Source: Bacteroidota bacterium
Lineage (GTDB): Bacteria > Bacteroidota > Bacteroidia > B-17B0 > Aurantibacillaceae
Reading direction: 5' to 3'
Assembly: GCA_018267655.1 (NCBI GenBank)
Contig: JAFDYB010000086.1
Location: 62,001-126,000, forward strand
Length of the DNA: 64,000 nt
In this document: positions 18,147 to 26,442 of the stretch, one piece after another
Layout: every line of letters starts with the position of its first letter
How positions within the stretch are numbered: the stretch's first letter is position 1
The notes under the pieces: generated by a model
The model's database searches: none
Told to the model about the DNA's origin: nothing
Seen by the model: only the letters and a program-made list of their open reading frames with translations
Position numbers and translations under genes: made by a program

Positions 18147-18376
18147 AATGCCTTATTTTTTTGAGATTAATTTAATGTTGTTTCGGATTTACAAGTTACA
18201 CTCATAAAAAGCCTTTTTATTTTTTATTTTTTTATTCTATTAACAATTTGTACGTTAATTATTTTTTTGTTTTTTTTCAGACAAAACTTTAACAATAAAA
18301 GCTATTCAACTTTTATTAACTTAAAGATTTAAATCTGATTTTCAGTTAATTAAGATGTGTTTTAGTAGTATTTATA

Positions 18377-19348
18377 CTAAAAATCTTCATCAAGGTTAAA
18401 AGCATTGCTTTGGCTTGATTTTGTCATCACACCTGCCTTTTGATATTCTGCCACTCGTTTTTCAAAAAAGTTTGTTTTTCCTTGAAGCGAAATCATTTCC
18501 ATAAAGTCGAAAGGGTTAGCGGTGTTGTAGTATTTATTACAACCTAATGATTGTAATAAGCGGTCAGCACAAAATTCAATGTATTGGCACATTAAATCGG
18601 CATTCATGCCAATTAATTTTACAGGAATTGCGTCAACTACAAATTTTTTCTCAATGCTTACTGCATCAACAATAATTTGAGTTACTGATTCTTTAGGTAA
18701 TTGATGTTTTAGATGGCTTGAGTAAAGCATACACGCAAAATCGCAATGTAAGCCCTCATCACGGCTAATTAGTTCGTTGCTAAAGCTAAGGCCAGGCATT
18801 AACCCACGCTTTTTAAGCCAAAATATTGAACAAAACGAACCTGAAAAAAAGATACCTTCAACAGCTGCAAATGCAACAAGCCTCTCTGCAAACGAGCCGT
18901 TTTTAATCCAACGGAGTGCCCAATCGGCTTTTTCGCCCACACAAGGCACGGTTTCTACTGCCCTTAATAAGTAATCTTTTTCGGTAGGATCTTTTATGTA
19001 AGTGTCAATCAATAATGAATACGTTTCTGAGTGAATATTTTCCATCATTATTTGAAAACCATAAAAACAACGAGCTTCAGGGTATTGAACTTCATTTATA
19101 AAGTTTAATGCTAAATTTTCGTTTACTATCCCATCACTGGCCGCAAAAAAGGCCAATACGTGTTTAATAAAGTGGCGCTCATTATCATTTAGCTTATTTT
19201 TCCAATCGTTTAAGTCTGATGCTAGGTCAATTTCTTCTGCAGTCCAAAAACTGGCTTCAGCTTTTTTATACATTTCCCAAATATCTTTGTGTTTTATAGG
19301 AAATAGGACGAAACGGTCCTTGTTTTCGACTAAAATAGGTTCTGTCAT
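18377..19348 (-). CDS. nrdB: Class Ia ribonucleotide reductase, beta (radical-generating) subunit
   Basis: 323 aa. Houses the diiron centre and tyrosyl radical for NrdA. All expected ligands can be read: Asp41, Glu103 and His106 (ENIHSETY), Tyr110 as the radical residue in the same motif, Glu164 (VEGIFF), and Glu198 with His201 (RDEGLH). Tyr at the radical position argues for a normal Tyr-radical class Ia enzyme rather than a Phe-type class Ic. The tail NAFNLDEDF matches the C-terminal peptide that docks onto NrdA. First gene of the nrdB-nrdA pair. The 270-base upstream gap is shared with a divergent sigma-factor gene; I saw no convincing NrdR box in it. Confidence 0.97.
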   Translation of the reverse strand: MTEPILVENKDRFVLFPIKHKDIWEMYKKAEASFWTAEEIDLASDLNDWKNKLNDNERHFIKHVLAFFAASDGIVNENLALNFINEVQYPEARCFYGFQIMMENIHSETYSLLIDTYIKDPTEKDYLLRAVETVPCVGEKADWALRWIKNGSFAERLVAFAAVEGIFFSGSFCSIFWLKKRGLMPGLSFSNELISRDEGLHCDFACMLYSSHLKHQLPKESVTQIIVDAVSIEKKFVVDAIPVKLIGMNADLMCQYIEFCADRLLQSLGCNKYYNTANPFDFMEMISLQGKTNFFEKRVAEYQKAGVMTKSSQSNAFNLDEDF

Positions 19349-19618
19349 ATATTAATTATGCTAATGTGGTTTTAAAATTCATTGCTTAGGTGCAAATAAA
19401 ACCAAAAAGAAACGAGAATTTAAATTAATGAATTAACAACCGCATCTAAGTTTTAAACACTAAAAATTGTTGACTAATTGTGCATATTAAGGGATTTAAT
19501 TGATTTACAAGTAAATAAAAAAATGTGTGTATTTTTACTTTGAAATTAGAGTAAAAATATTAAAAAGTGTTTTTATGGTGTAAAATTTAATGCTTAAGGC
19601 TTTAATATAGGGCAAATA

Positions 19619-20257
19619 ATGAAACTTTATGTTAATGAGTATCGTAAAAACAAGCGTAAAGAGATGTTAAATCAGTCAGACATAGAGTTGAGCGTAAAAG
19701 CTGAAAAAAGTTACGCCGAAAAGTTATTTGATGAGGTTTTTCCGCAATGTTTTTCAATTGCTTCTCGCTACACAAAAAGTGAGTATCAGTCTAACGAGTT
19801 ATTAAATAAAGCCTTATCAGCTTGTTTTAAGCATTACACGCATCAAAAATCAGATGTTTTTGATCATGCTTTTAAATTAGTCTTTGAAGAATTATTTATT
19901 TCAGAGCTTACACAGCTTATAAAAAGCATAAATAATGAATATTTTGTAGCGAGTACCGTCCATTTTAAAGGAAATACTAATGAAGTAAATAATTATAATT
20001 TGTTTGAAGACACCGGTATTATTGATATAAACGATGCGCCTTTAGAAGTTATTTATAAATCGCTCCAGCAACTAGTGCCGGCGCAGCGCTTAGTTTATAA
20101 TTTATATGTTATTGATGGCTATAGTATTGAAAAAATATCGCAATTGCTCGACTCGAGTGAGCAAACTTTAAAAAGTAATTTAGAAAAAGCACGCTATAAT
20201 TTTCAAATAAATTTAGAAAAAAATTTAAGAGTTTTTAAAAATGGGCAGGCACTTTAA
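19619..20257 (+). CDS. ECF-like sigma-70 family RNA polymerase sigma factor (divergent)
   Basis: 212 aa. Residues about 30-75 (YAEKLFDEVFPQCFSIASRY...ELLNKALSACFKHY) fit a weak sigma region 2. Residues about 140-200 give a clear region 4 helix-turn-helix: LEVIYKSLQQLVPAQRLVYNLY, then DGYSIEKISQLLDSSEQTLKSNLEKAR (shown in parts), the usual -35-recognition module of ECF sigma factors. Region 2 is degenerate and the central linker long, so this is an atypical member. The start could be ATG 19619 or the internal ATG at residue 15. The 3' end overlaps the following membrane-protein gene by 17 bases, the classic sigma/anti-sigma arrangement. Confidence 0.8.
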   Translation: MKLYVNEYRKNKRKEMLNQSDIELSVKAEKSYAEKLFDEVFPQCFSIASRYTKSEYQSNELLNKALSACFKHYTHQKSDVFDHAFKLVFEELFISELTQLIKSINNEYFVASTVHFKGNTNEVNNYNLFEDTGIIDINDAPLEVIYKSLQQLVPAQRLVYNLYVIDGYSIEKISQLLDSSEQTLKSNLEKARYNFQINLEKNLRVFKNGQAL

Positions 20258-21071
20258 CTACGAAATAAACGAAAATAAACTAAAGATTCGTTTAAAAAAC
20301 GACTTGAAAGCTACACCCATTAACGCTTGGAGAAATTTTTACAGCTCAACCACACATCAGCATAAAAAGCATACTAATTTTTCGCACAAAAATAACGTAA
20401 CTATAAATTTTAGTAAAAAAGTTGTTTTACCTATTGTGTTTTGTTGCATTATTGTTGGCTTTATATTTATGCTTTATAATTTTGTGAATTTTAATAAAGT
20501 ATTAGCAAAAAACTCAAACTCATTAAACCAAGTTCAAACACAAACGCCAACTATTCAAAGTAAAACAATTATTACTACTGTCCCTATAAAATCAATTGCG
20601 CAAAAAACCGATAGCGTTAAAAAAACAGAAGCTTTAACCGAAATTCGTAAAAAGGAAATTAATGATAGCATTGAAAAAACAGAGGCTTCAAAAAAACAAG
20701 TGTCTCTTGATGCTAAAGTAGAAACAGCTATATTACCCCTAAAAGAAGATACACAAAATAAAAACATTGTAACAATAAAACCAGATGTTTTGTACAGTGA
20801 ACCAAATATTAAGTCTCCAAGTGTCGGAAAAATAGCTTTGAGTAAAAAAATAAATATTATTGAAACAACCAATTATTTTTATAAAGTAGCAATTAATGAA
20901 AATGGAACAATGCTAACCGGATACTTGCTTAAAACTTCTACTAATAATGCTTTAACTACATATCCCGCTGCACAAAAAAGTAAAGAACGTAAAGCTTTAG
21001 TAATAGAGCCTATTCAATCGCAAACAATTATTAACACTTCTGAAAACGAAAAAGAAATCGAATTAAGGTAA
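20241..21071 (+). CDS. Single-pass membrane protein with extracytoplasmic SH3-like domain; probable anti-sigma regulator
   Basis: 276 aa. A basic cytoplasmic N-terminus of about 55 residues, one membrane helix (about 58-80, VVLPIVFCCIIVGFIFMLYN), a Thr/Lys-rich flexible linker, then a bacterial SH3-like domain at about residues 170-230 (DVLYSEPNIKSPSVGKI, INIIETTNYFYKVAI, TGYLLKT). Such SH3 domains typically bind cell-wall peptides. The gene overlaps the sigma-factor gene by 17 bases, so I infer it holds the sigma factor at the membrane and senses the periplasm or cell wall. No zinc-binding anti-sigma (ZAS) HxxxCxxC motif is present in the cytoplasmic part, so the anti-sigma role is inferred from context. 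Confidence 0.75.
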   Translation: MGRHFNYEINENKLKIRLKNDLKATPINAWRNFYSSTTHQHKKHTNFSHKNNVTINFSKKVVLPIVFCCIIVGFIFMLYNFVNFNKVLAKNSNSLNQVQTQTPTIQSKTIITTVPIKSIAQKTDSVKKTEALTEIRKKEINDSIEKTEASKKQVSLDAKVETAILPLKEDTQNKNIVTIKPDVLYSEPNIKSPSVGKIALSKKINIIETTNYFYKVAINENGTMLTGYLLKTSTNNALTTYPAAQKSKERKALVIEPIQSQTIINTSENEKEIELR

Positions 21072-21089
21072 GCATTAGTGTAAAATAAT

Positions 21090-21097
21090 TATATTTG
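21090..21097 (+). promoter_or_regulatory. Bacteroidota -7 promoter element
   Basis: TATATTTG fits TAnnTTTG and sits 26 bases before the ATG at 21124. This suggests that the secreted-protein gene has its own promoter apart from the sigma-factor pair. No clear -33 partner was recognised. Confidence 0.45.
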
Positions 21098-21123
21098 ATA
21101 CAATTTTTATATAGCTTGATAAT

Positions 21124-21741
21124 ATGAATACAATAAAAGTAAGTTTAGCTTTAGTAATAATTTCAATTTCATCTGTTTTTGCACAACCGGGTAAAAAAGA
21201 TAAAACTCCTAAAATGGCGCCGAGTTTTGCCGATGGCTATTACGTATCGCTGAAAGGTGATACTGTTAAGGGGCAGGTAGGTATTAGCAACGAAGATGAA
21301 ACTGCAATTTATAGAACATTAATGTTTAAGCAAGGCTCAGGAAAACTTACTGCTATCAGTTCAAAAAAAGCAAAATCGTACGGCTTTGAAGGAAGGCACT
21401 TTACAATAATTCCATTTGATAATGCCGAAGTATATATTGAGTATTTAGTAAAAGGCAGAATTAATTTTTTAGTGTATAAGTTTAACGGAAAAATTAATGG
21501 CGAGCCGGGTATTGAAAAAATATATTTTGTGCAGGACACAAGACCGGGTGATGAAAAAGACAAAGAATTAAAAACATTAAAACAAATTTCGCAAAAGTTT
21601 TATAAAAAAGATCTTAAGCCCTATTTAAAAGATCAAACTCAAATTTGGAATGATATGGATAAGTTTAGCTTTAATGAAACTGCCATTTGCAATTCAATTA
21701 AAGAGTTTAATAAGTTTTATGAAACTTCGAGTTCAGAGTAA
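21124..21741 (+). CDS. Secreted protein of unknown function
   Basis: 205 aa with a signal peptide (MNTIKVSLALVIISISSVFAQ). The mature protein begins with a basic stretch, then GYYVSLKGDTVKGQVGI, a signature common in Bacteroidota secreted proteins of unknown role in which a G.i....GDt..G.i motif starts a beta-barrel-like domain, followed by AKSYGFEGRHFTIIPF and a helical C-terminus. It follows the sigma/anti-sigma pair at 52 bases and has its own promoter-like element, so it may be a target of that sigma factor, which is only a hypothesis. Confidence 0.72.
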   Translation: MNTIKVSLALVIISISSVFAQPGKKDKTPKMAPSFADGYYVSLKGDTVKGQVGISNEDETAIYRTLMFKQGSGKLTAISSKKAKSYGFEGRHFTIIPFDNAEVYIEYLVKGRINFLVYKFNGKINGEPGIEKIYFVQDTRPGDEKDKELKTLKQISQKFYKKDLKPYLKDQTQIWNDMDKFSFNETAICNSIKEFNKFYETSSSE

Positions 21742-21808
21742 AGCCTTCTATTATTAAAATCTGTTTCTTATAATAATCCTAAAAGAATCTATTATATAAC
21801 CCAATTTG

Positions 21809-23035
21809 TTAGTTTGCTTTTGAGTAATGCAGTTTAAAAGTTCGTATTACCAGCATTAGTGCTATTATTGTAAAAACAGCACCCAGAACAAATGCAGCAC
21901 CAGGAAAATAAAATGCTGTTGTGTTTTTTGTAAAAAAAGCAAAAACACCCGTCATTAAAGGAGGCCCGATAATTGATGTGGCACTGGTTGCACTTGCAAA
22001 AATCCCCTGCAGCTCCCCTTGCGCATTTTTAGGAACTTTATTTGCCATAATACTTTGCATAGCCGGCATACTAATTCCGCCTAAGCAATAAGGAATTAAA
22101 AACGCGAACATCATCCAGCTTTGATTAGCAAATGCGAACAAAATAAAACCTAAAATGTATAAAATTAAGCCCAAGTAAACTGATTTTAACTGCCCTATTT
22201 TAGGATTAATTACCCTTGTTAAACCGCCTTGTACTATAGCCACTAATATACCTACAACGCCTAAGGAATATCCTACAAGCGCTTCATTCCACTTAAAACG
22301 TTCCATTGTAAAATAAGTCCAATTACTTTGTACAGAGTGATGCGCAATATTGAGCAACATAAATGCGCTTAACAAGCCTAATAACAAAGGGTATTTTTTT
22401 ATTTGTTTAATTGCACCAAAAGGATTTGCCCGTTTTATATCAAACTTACGTTTATTTTCGTTTGCTAATGATTCGGGCAAAATAAAGTAGCCGTATAATA
22501 AGTTTAAAAAAGTAAGCGTAGCTGCAGCTATAAATGGTAATCGTGAACCATAATGCCCTAACACACCTCCTATAACAGGACCTATTATAAACCCTAAGCC
22601 AAAAGCAACTCCAATTATGCCAAAATTTTGAGCTCGTTTTTCAGGTGTACTAATATCAGCTATGTATGCTCCGGCAGTACTAATGCTTGCACCTGCAATA
22701 CCCGCAAAGGCACGCGCTATAAACAACCAAAAAATTGAAGGTGCAAAAACAAGTGCTATATAATCAATGCCCACACCAAATAGCGAAAAAAGCAAAACGG
22801 GCCTTCTGCCATAATGGTCGCTCAAATTCCCTATAATTGGGGAGCATAAAAATTGAAATATAGAGTATGTAAATAAAAGCCAACCACCATACACAGAGGC
22901 TTTGCTGATTGATTCACCTGTTAATTCTGTAATTAATTTAGGTATAACGGGAATTATAATTCCAAATCCAATAACGTCTATAAGTATTGTTATAAATATA
23001 AAGCCTAATGCGGCTTTGCGTGTGTTTCTAATCAT
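21809..23035 (-). CDS. TetA-like MFS drug:H+ antiporter family transporter
   Basis: 408 aa with 12 hydrophobic segments. The N-terminal half matches DHA1/TCR-Tet family exporters: [14 protein letters not shown] in helix 1, the loop 2-3 motif [34 protein letters not shown] in helices 4-5 and [16 protein letters not shown] in helix 5. The C-terminal half has [13 protein letters not shown] helix 7 residues and [21 protein letters not shown]. Known relatives export tetracyclines or other small drugs with proton exchange. Chromosomal Bacteroidota homologues are mostly of unknown substrate, so resistance should not be assumed. Transcribed alone on the minus strand. Confidence 0.9.
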   Translation of the reverse strand: MIRNTRKAALGFIFITILIDVIGFGIIIPVIPKLITELTGESISKASVYGGWLLFTYSIFQFLCSPIIGNLSDHYGRRPVLLFSLFGVGIDYIALVFAPSIFWLFIARAFAGIAGASISTAGAYIADISTPEKRAQNFGIIGVAFGLGFIIGPVIGGVLGHYGSRLPFIAAATLTFLNLLYGYFILPESLANENKRKFDIKRANPFGAIKQIKKYPLLLGLLSAFMLLNIAHHSVQSNWTYFTMERFKWNEALVGYSLGVVGILVAIVQGGLTRVINPKIGQLKSVYLGLILYILGFILFAFANQSWMMFAFLIPYCLGGISMPAMQSIMANKVPKNAQGELQGIFASATSATSIIGPPLMTGVFAFFTKNTTAFYFPGAAFVLGAVFTIIALMLVIRTFKLHYSKAN

Positions 23036-23193
23036 TTTAAATGTTAAAGATATGCTTTTTGTAACTATTTAAAAGTAAATTAACTCTAATATATCAAAAG
23101 CATAATAATGTTTACATTTCATAGCGTTTAATTTTAATTGATAAAAAGCAGTAACTAATATGATTTTTGTTTTAAATTATACCCATAAACAAC

Positions 23194-23201
23194 TAATTTT
23201 G
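23194..23201 (+). promoter_or_regulatory. Bacteroidota -7 promoter element before the metal-related group
   Basis: TAATTTTG fits TAnnTTTG, with a TTTG at 23166-23169 upstream as a loosely spaced -33 candidate. It overlaps the GTG at 23201, so the real start of the next gene is probably the in-frame TTG at 23210, on a leaderless or very short-leader mRNA. Confidence 0.5.
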
Positions 23202-23593
23202 TGTTCAAATTGAAACAGATTTTTTCTATATTTTTTTTAATAACATACTCACTTGCTGTATTTAAACCACTTGCAATATTGCTTAATTTTTCACTTACAA
23301 ATACAACAATTAAAAACAGTTTGTGCGAAAATAAAAACAATAAAAAGTTGAGTTGCAATGGAAAGTGCCACTTGATGGCTCAATTAAATAAAAGCGAATT
23401 CGACTCAAAAGCAAGTGAAAATGCACCAAAATCTACTGAAATAAAAGAAATTAATACGCATTTAATAAATACAAATAATAATCTATTTGCCAATATGTTT
23501 GTTTTAAAAAGCAATAAACGTAAAACATTTTTTTACAAGTGTAATTATTCCATTGGCTTCTATGCATCTGTTTTCCACCCTCCAAAAGTATAA
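23201..23593 (+). CDS. Small membrane-anchored CNGKC-motif protein, probably metal (copper)-associated
   Basis: 130 aa from the GTG at 23201 or 127 aa from the in-frame TTG at 23210, which better fits the promoter position. An N-terminal hydrophobic helix (QIFSIFFLITYSLAVFKPLA) is followed by CENKN...LSCNGKCHL (Cys 42, 52, 56 and His 57), a polar linker, and a C-terminus with YKCNYS and HPP. This C..8-9..CNGKC layout recurs in small Bacteroidota proteins encoded beside outer-membrane receptors and metal-transport genes; their function is not established as far as I know. First of three same-strand genes followed by a Met-rich outer-membrane protein and an MbnP lipoprotein, which suggests copper handling (inference). 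Confidence 0.7.
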   Translation: MFKLKQIFSIFFLITYSLAVFKPLAILLNFSLTNTTIKNSLCENKNNKKLSCNGKCHLMAQLNKSEFDSKASENAPKSTEIKEINTHLINTNNNLFANMFVLKSNKRKTFFYKCNYSIGFYASVFHPPKV

Positions 23594-23669
23594 GTGTTTA
23601 TTTTGATACACTACAATTTATTAGTAGTATAAAGAGTTGCCTTAAAATTATTTTCTAATTTAAAATTAC

Positions 23670-24743
23670 ATGAGATACAAAACAGTTTTTGTTTTTGTGC
23701 TGATGAGTTTATATATATACTCTAGCACAAAAACGAGCGATAGCACCTTAAATTGTAAAGCTTGTTGCAGTAAAATAAGTCTTGCTCCTGCCGGTATAAT
23801 GACCGACCATGTGCACGAAAAAAATAAACTTTCGGCTGCCTATGGCGTAATGCTTATGAATATGGCAGGTAACCAGAGTGGTAAAACATTAATTGATAAT
23901 GATGTGCTGTTAAACACCTACGCAATGATTCCTAAAAACATGAGCATGCAAATGCACATGTTAATGTTCATGTATGGTATTTCAAACCGCTTAACGGTTA
24001 TGACAATGTTTAATTACAATGTTAATCAAATGGCAATGTGTGAAATGCCTCAAAGTATTATGAATATGTCAGGTATGCCTATGCCTAATATGAGGGCAGT
24101 GCCTATGCGTATGTTAACTTCAGGCTTAGGAGATACTAAATTGTTTTTGCTTTATAATATATTGAGTAAATGCAATCAACGCTTAGTAATTTCGGCAGGT
24201 ATTAATTTACCAAGCGGGCGAATTGATTACAAAGGAATCACTTCACAATCTACTTGTGATATTTTATCTTACAATATGCAAATAGGCTGTGGCACCTATA
24301 ATATATTACCGAGTGCAGTATATGTAAAAGAATTTGCTTCGTTTTCGTTTGGTAATTCTTTTCAAGCAAATATAAAATCAGGTTTAAATAACAGAAACTA
24401 CGCATGGGGAAACGATTATAATTTTTCTACCTGGGGATCAGTTAAGTTTAAAAATTATCTTTCATTTTCTGCACGGGGCGAGTATTACTTACAAGAAAAA
24501 CTAATTGGCTGGGATAACGCCATAAATCAATCGTCAGGTAACGATCCTTCTTGTAATGCTAATAACTACGGCGAAAAAGAATTAATAAATCTTTACTTAG
24601 GAATGAATTTAATAGCTCCCTCAAAACAACTTAACGCTTTTAGTTTGCAGATAGAGTATGGCAAACCTTTGTATCAAAAATTTTCCGGCATTCAAATGCC
24701 TATAAAAAATATTTTCAATTTAAAAATCCATTACAACTTTTAA
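23670..24743 (+). CDS. Methionine-rich outer-membrane beta-barrel protein (transporter-like), probably copper-related
   Basis: 357 aa with an N-terminal signal segment, a CKACCSK cluster just after it and then His/Met-rich stretches: GIMTDHVHEKNK, MIPKNMSMQMHMLMFMYG, FNYNVNQMAMCEMPQSIM and MNMSGMPMPNM. The rest has the amphipathic strand pattern of an outer-membrane barrel (SGLGDTKLFLLY, GINLPSGRIDYKG, MQIGCGTYNILPS, SFSARGEYYL) and ends in NLKIHYNF with the terminal Phe typical of barrel insertion. It resembles the MetA/phenol-degradation-type transporter family. The methionine clusters fit copper(I) binding. It lies between the CNGKC protein and an MbnP lipoprotein gene. Direction of transport is not known. 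Confidence 0.82.
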   Translation: MRYKTVFVFVLMSLYIYSSTKTSDSTLNCKACCSKISLAPAGIMTDHVHEKNKLSAAYGVMLMNMAGNQSGKTLIDNDVLLNTYAMIPKNMSMQMHMLMFMYGISNRLTVMTMFNYNVNQMAMCEMPQSIMNMSGMPMPNMRAVPMRMLTSGLGDTKLFLLYNILSKCNQRLVISAGINLPSGRIDYKGITSQSTCDILSYNMQIGCGTYNILPSAVYVKEFASFSFGNSFQANIKSGLNNRNYAWGNDYNFSTWGSVKFKNYLSFSARGEYYLQEKLIGWDNAINQSSGNDPSCNANNYGEKELINLYLGMNLIAPSKQLNAFSLQIEYGKPLYQKFSGIQMPIKNIFNLKIHYNF

Positions 24744-24764
24744 AAACATTTAAAATTATAAAAC

Positions 24765-25541
24765 ATGAAAATCATATTTAAATTTAGCATATTAGTGCTG
24801 GCAGCATTATTAAATAATGCTTGTAAAAAAAACAATACAACCCAACAAACACCACCAACGCCAATGGGGAATATTTGGCTTCATTTACACACAAATATTG
24901 ACACAACTGAAATATCAAACACAGGCAACTCGGGTAAAGATTCCTTAAATAGAAAATTTATACTAAATGTTGCTCAATTTTATATGTCGAATATTAGCTT
25001 TAAAATGAGCAATGGAACTTTGGTACCATTAACCGGTGCCTATGTACTAAAAATTATTGGAAATGAAGTGTATGCGCTTGGCCTAGTACCAACCGGAAAT
25101 TACACAGCTGTTAACTTTAACATAGGAATTGACCCAAGTGCTAATTCAAAAAATCCAAATTCTCAAACGGGGGTGTTAGGAAATCAAAACCCAAGTATGT
25201 GGTTTGGCAATACGCTGCAAGGCTATATATTTATGAACATTCAAGGTTCAGGCGACTCTACCGGCACAGGAAATTATTTGCGGAATTTTTCATTTCAATT
25301 AGGAGGTAACTCAATGTATAAATTTGTATCCTTAAACCGTTTAAGCTATAGCCTAAGCCCAGTTGTTGTTACTACCACAAGCACAGGTATTATGCACATA
25401 GTTTGTGATTATGCAAAACTATTTAAAAATATTAGTTCATTTAAAACAAGCAATGTTGTTTCAACGCCATATAATAGTGACTCATTAATTATAAATAAAA
25501 TTGCCTCGAACATCAGCAGCATGTTTAGATTTGAAGAGTAA
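24765..25541 (+). CDS. MbnP-family copper-associated lipoprotein
   Basis: 258 aa with a lipoprotein signal (AALLNNAC, lipidated Cys20). The body matches the MbnP family: WLHLHTNID near the start, then LNRKFILNVAQFYMSNISF, a YALGLVPTGNYTAVNFNIGID segment (given as one motif of about 20), WFGNTLQGYIFMNIQG, and a C-terminal all-beta region. MbnP proteins are known to accompany the dihaem protein MbnH in copper-related operons and to bind copper. No MbnH/MauG-like gene is present here. It starts 21 bases after the Met-rich barrel gene, so the two are surely cotranscribed. Role in copper uptake or storage is inferred from family and context. Confidence 0.82.
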   Translation: MKIIFKFSILVLAALLNNACKKNNTTQQTPPTPMGNIWLHLHTNIDTTEISNTGNSGKDSLNRKFILNVAQFYMSNISFKMSNGTLVPLTGAYVLKIIGNEVYALGLVPTGNYTAVNFNIGIDPSANSKNPNSQTGVLGNQNPSMWFGNTLQGYIFMNIQGSGDSTGTGNYLRNFSFQLGGNSMYKFVSLNRLSYSLSPVVVTTTSTGIMHIVCDYAKLFKNISSFKTSNVVSTPYNSDSLIINKIASNISSMFRFEE

Positions 25542-25667
25542 ACATTATTTACTTTTTACAAAAGTTAATTTAGTGCTTTAATTTTAAACCCACTTTGTGT
25601 TATTTTTGAACAGAGATTAAAAATGTAAAATACAAACTATTTTTTTAATTTACACACTTAGTGAGGC

Positions 25668-25695
25668 AGTGTCTTTATTTTAGGTGGCGTACAAC
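25668..25695 (+). repeat. Left copy of an imperfect direct repeat flanking the YciI-like gene
   Basis: Begins AGTGT and ends TTTTAGGTGGCGTACAAC. A related copy in the same orientation is at 26385-26413 (ending TTTTAGAATGGCTTATAAC). About 20 of 28 positions agree with one gap, judged by eye. The two copies bracket one small gene. Confidence 0.45.
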
Positions 25696-25757
25696 GTTTT
25701 GCAAGCAAGCTCAGGCGAGCTTAGATGCTTGTCTGTTTTTACTTGCAAAATGTTTGT
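25691..25757. repeat. Imperfect palindromic element
   Basis: Outer arms TTTTGCAAG (25697-25705) and CTTGCAAAA (25742-25750) are perfectly complementary over nine bases. Inside is a second perfect hairpin, AAGCTC (25707-25712) with GAGCTT (25717-25722) around AGGC. It is much more structured than the surrounding AT-rich DNA and resembles folded recombination or REP-type elements. It is not followed by a T run, so it is not an ordinary terminator. Confidence 0.55.
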
Positions 25758-25938
25758 TTAAAAATACAGGTTTTTTAGCGAAGACAAGCACAAAAAATTA
25801 TTTACCTTATTCTATACCGTAACCCTACCTCCATCCCCTCGAGCTAGCACTTGCTTAGAGTTACCTACTGTGCCTTTTGTCAAATTGTTGTAAATTTAGC
25901 GAATCGTCAAAAAAAATTGCTTGTTGATTTTATTTGTT

Positions 25939-26211
25939 TCAAAACTGTTTATTCAAATTATGATAGTTAATTTTTGCCATAAATGGAAAATACGGCAATG
26001 TTTCTATAAGTTCTTTTGTTTTGCTTTCGTCAATATTTTGAAAAATTAAAACAGCTTCTTTTTTTGTAACTGAAATAAAGAAATTATCTAAAATATTTTC
26101 CTGTTTCCATTGATTGACAAATTCCATTTCTTTCTTCGGTAGTTCTGGATTGGATTTTATTGTTTCTATTCCATTATCAGAAAGTGTTATTAATACCATT
26201 ATTCTATTCAT
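25939..26211 (-). CDS. Small YciI / muconolactone-isomerase-like dimeric alpha-beta barrel protein
   Basis: 90 aa. The pattern MVLITLSD at the start, KKEMEFVNQWKQENILDNFF in the middle, KKEAVLIFQNIDESKTKELIETLPYFPFM (split motif) and the closing I-NYHNL fits the dimeric alpha/beta-barrel fold of YciI and muconolactone-isomerase-like proteins, known in several small-molecule enzymes but often of unknown function. Starts at ATG 26211 or the internal ATG at residue 5. A consensus TAAATTTG promoter element lies at 26237-26244. The gene is oriented opposite to the upstream copper group and is bracketed by related repeats, which hints at an acquired cassette. Confidence 0.75.
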   Translation of the reverse strand: MNRIMVLITLSDNGIETIKSNPELPKKEMEFVNQWKQENILDNFFISVTKKEAVLIFQNIDESKTKELIETLPYFPFMAKINYHNLNKQF

Positions 26212-26236
26212 GTTTTTTGTTTAAAATGTTATTGCC

Positions 26237-26244
26237 CAAATTTA
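26237..26244 (-). promoter_or_regulatory. Bacteroidota -7 promoter element for the YciI-like gene
   Basis: On the minus strand this reads TAAATTTG, an exact TAnnTTTG match, 25 bases upstream of the ATG at 26211. The gene therefore appears to carry its own promoter. Confidence 0.5.
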
Positions 26245-26334
26245 AAATTTAATTTCATTTATTTCCCTGTTCTTGCTCATTTATTATGCCCAACTGCAAG
26301 TCATACAAGTCCTCATTTGCATTTTCCCATATTT

Positions 26335-26434
26335 GCTAAGCTATAACATCGTTATTTACTTCTTCCATTCTGGTCTGTGGTGGTAGTGTTGCCTTTTTAG
26401 AATGGCTTATAACTATAGCATACCCGCACTTAGC
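26335..26434. repeat. Long imperfect palindrome between the YciI-like gene and dnaB
   Basis: GCTAAG (26335-26340) with CTTAGC (26429-26434), and CTATA (26341-26345) with TATAG (26414-26418), form nested complementary arms around about 70 bases. The arm region also contains ATAAC (26343-26347) and GTTAT (26351-26355), a small palindrome. No gene was found inside. Confidence 0.45.
26385..26413 (+). repeat. Right copy of an imperfect direct repeat flanking the YciI-like gene
   Basis: Related to 25668-25695 in the same orientation: shared AGTGT start and TTTTAG..TGGC.TA.AAC end. It lies within the right-hand palindromic element. Confidence 0.45.
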
Positions 26435-26442
26435 ATAAGTTT

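Larger units (their letters stand above)
25542..25938. other. 397-base gap with palindromic repeats, no supported gene
   Basis: No reading frame here has coding character. The stretch holds a 28-base repeat copy (25668-25695), a palindromic element (25691-25757) and an AGACAAGC at 25782-25789 that is the inverse of GCTTGTCT at 25727-25734. The remainder is AT-rich without recognised signals. Confidence 0.6.

Noticed and set aside
18147..18376. NrdR-box or riboswitch control between nrdB and nrdA, or upstream of nrdB.
   Set aside because: No paired 16-base NrdR-type boxes and no conserved riboswitch pattern could be seen; the spacer is simply AT-rich, with at most a weak 8-base-pair hairpin lacking a T run.
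21809..23035. TetA-like transporter as an antibiotic resistance gene.
   Set aside because: The family assignment is good, but chromosomal Bacteroidota members have varied or unknown substrates and no tetR-type regulator is next to it. Resistance is not supported.
25668..26434. True integron attC sites around the YciI-like gene.
   Set aside because: Palindromic and repeated, but the inverse core sites (RYYYAAC / GTTRRRY) are not matched and no integrase gene is in the window, so I describe it only as cassette-like.
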